The notes beneath the pieces were generated by a model. It was not told the DNA's origin. It made no database searches and worked only from the letters and a program-made list of their open reading frames with translations. A stretch of DNA of 5,278 bases from Phycisphaerales bacterium (GTDB lineage: Bacteria; Planctomycetota; Phycisphaerae; Phycisphaerales; UBA1924), in NCBI GenBank assembly GCA_026982035.1, contig JALSHW010000047.1:1-5278 (forward strand). The letters run 5' to 3'. Numbering within the stretch: position 1 is the first letter of the stretch; every line of letters starts with the position of its first letter. This document shows positions 4,529 to 5,278 of this stretch, piece by piece. The translations under genes and the position numbers were made by a program.

Positions 4529-5278
4529 ATGTCTCTCATTGCTGATGATCCTTCTTCATTGCTCCGCTTCTCTGAAACATCGGCAGCGGCTAGCTTTGGT
4601 TTCCGATTTGGCGACAAGGGTACTCACACCAGTCGGACTCTGATGCTCAGTGAGTTGGAAACTGTGCTGGCGAACATGCCTCTCGAAGCTTCGAGGAAGG
4701 TATACGCCGATGCCATAATCAACGAGAACATCACCGACAAGCGAACGGTCGCGACAAGGCGACTCACCAATCAGCGGCTGGGCGAGCTATACGCGCTCGA
4801 TCTCTCTGTGCCACTGTTCCGCCTGTTGCGTAGATGCTGGGCAACCGACAAGCCTGGCCGTCCATTGCTCGCGTTGCTGTGCGCCCTCGCCCGCGATCCG
4901 CTCCTGCGTGCCACCGCGCCGCTCGTGTTATCTATGAAGCCAGGTGATGAGCTGTCACGGCAGTCGATGACCGAAGCGGTCATGGCCACAGTCGGTGGTC
5001 GGCTCAACGACAATACACTTGACAAGGTTGTACGCAACGCCTCGTCAAGCTGGGCGCAATCTGGACATCTTCGTGGGAGAGTGAACAAGGTTCGGCAAAG
5101 TGTTTCACCTACGCCGGCTACCCTTGCGTACGCATTGGTTCTTGGCTATCTATTGGGATTGCGAGGCCAGCGTCTGTTCAACACCTTGTGGGCGAAGGCG
5201 CTCGATAGCACCGCCGACAATCTCGTCTTTCTCGCTATGGATGCCAATCGCCTCGGTTTTCTGGATATGAAGCACGCA
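4529..5278 (+). CDS. Putative BrxA-like (DUF1819-type) protein of a BREX defence system, 3'-truncated by window edge
   Basis: 250 codons are open to the window end with no stop. The ATG at 4529 is chosen because the in-frame ATG at 4505 lies between the promoter -35 and -10; neither has a well-spaced Shine-Dalgarno. The protein is Ala/Leu-rich and mostly helical. From memory, its pattern follows BrxA: a segment AIINENITDKRTVATRR, then an R-L-x-x-L helix leading to a Leu-Phe-Arg, then LALLCALARDPLLRATAP, then a late W-A-Q-S-G-H-L turn. E. coli BrxA has AIVEQNVLQARS, LWRMV, a matching HSPLL helix and LAQAGYI at these places. BrxA is a small NusB-like nucleic-acid-binding protein that usually opens BREX type I operons before brxB (DUF1788) and brxC. 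This protein is longer than the roughly 200 residues of classical BrxA and is diverged. A position first after a promoter fits. Helical similarity alone could mislead, so the family call is moderate. Confidence 0.5.
   Translation, partial: MSLIADDPSSLLRFSETSAAASFGFRFGDKGTHTSRTLMLSELETVLANMPLEASRKVYADAIINENITDKRTVATRRLTNQRLGELYALDLSVPLFRLLRRCWATDKPGRPLLALLCALARDPLLRATAPLVLSMKPGDELSRQSMTEAVMATVGGRLNDNTLDKVVRNASSSWAQSGHLRGRVNKVRQSVSPTPATLAYALVLGYLLGLRGQRLFNTLWAKALDSTADNLVFLAMDANRLGFLDMKHA

Noticed and set aside
4771..5088. 105-codon minus-strand open frame
   Set aside because: It lies opposite the BrxA-like gene, has Ser/Arg-rich low-complexity content, and no start signals support it.
1..5278. 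CRISPR array or tRNA/rRNA genes
   Set aside because: No regularly spaced direct repeats and no tRNA arm pattern or rRNA sequence were recognised.

Overview
The window looks like accessory chromosomal DNA of a diderm (Gram-negative type) bacterium. Three consecutive genes carry signal-peptidase-II lipoboxes and one of them has a BamE/SmpA-like domain, which implies an outer membrane. Clear Shine-Dalgarno sequences precede most starts, and GC content is moderate. A planctomycete-like host would fit, but I cannot prove the lineage from this sequence.

Layout, all genes on the + strand. (1) 2-859: the 3' part of a WYL-domain transcriptional regulator whose N-terminal HTH lies outside the window. 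(2) 907-1356: a small GIY-YIG nuclease-like protein, AT-richer than its neighbour. (3) 1357-1674: a gene-free stretch rich in inverted repeats, including two mirror-oriented copies of GCTGACA-N6-TGTCAGT. (4) 1675-3076: a tight cluster of three putative outer-membrane lipoproteins. The first is SmpA/OmlA-like and is broken by a frameshift. The second and third are diverged tandem paralogues joined by an ATGA overlap. (5) 3238-4169: a DUF4268-type protein with a PD-(D/E)XK-like N-terminal domain, split by a one-base deletion at a T run near 3615. (6) 4170-4528: a gap holding possible degraded coding fragments on both strands, a GC-rich palindrome and a good extended -10 promoter. (7) 4529-5278: the 5' part of a helical protein whose residue pattern resembles BrxA (DUF1819) of BREX phage-defence systems, cut by the window end.

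A WYL regulator, two nuclease-like proteins, gene debris and a BrxA-like first gene with its own promoter together suggest the edge of a defence island. A BREX-type operon may continue to the right. The lipoprotein trio appears to be an unrelated envelope module. The most testable points are the identity of the BrxA-like gene and its apparently leaderless start, the two similar one-base disruptions (real decay or assembly error), the paired inverted repeats, and the conserved but uncharacterised lipoprotein pair.
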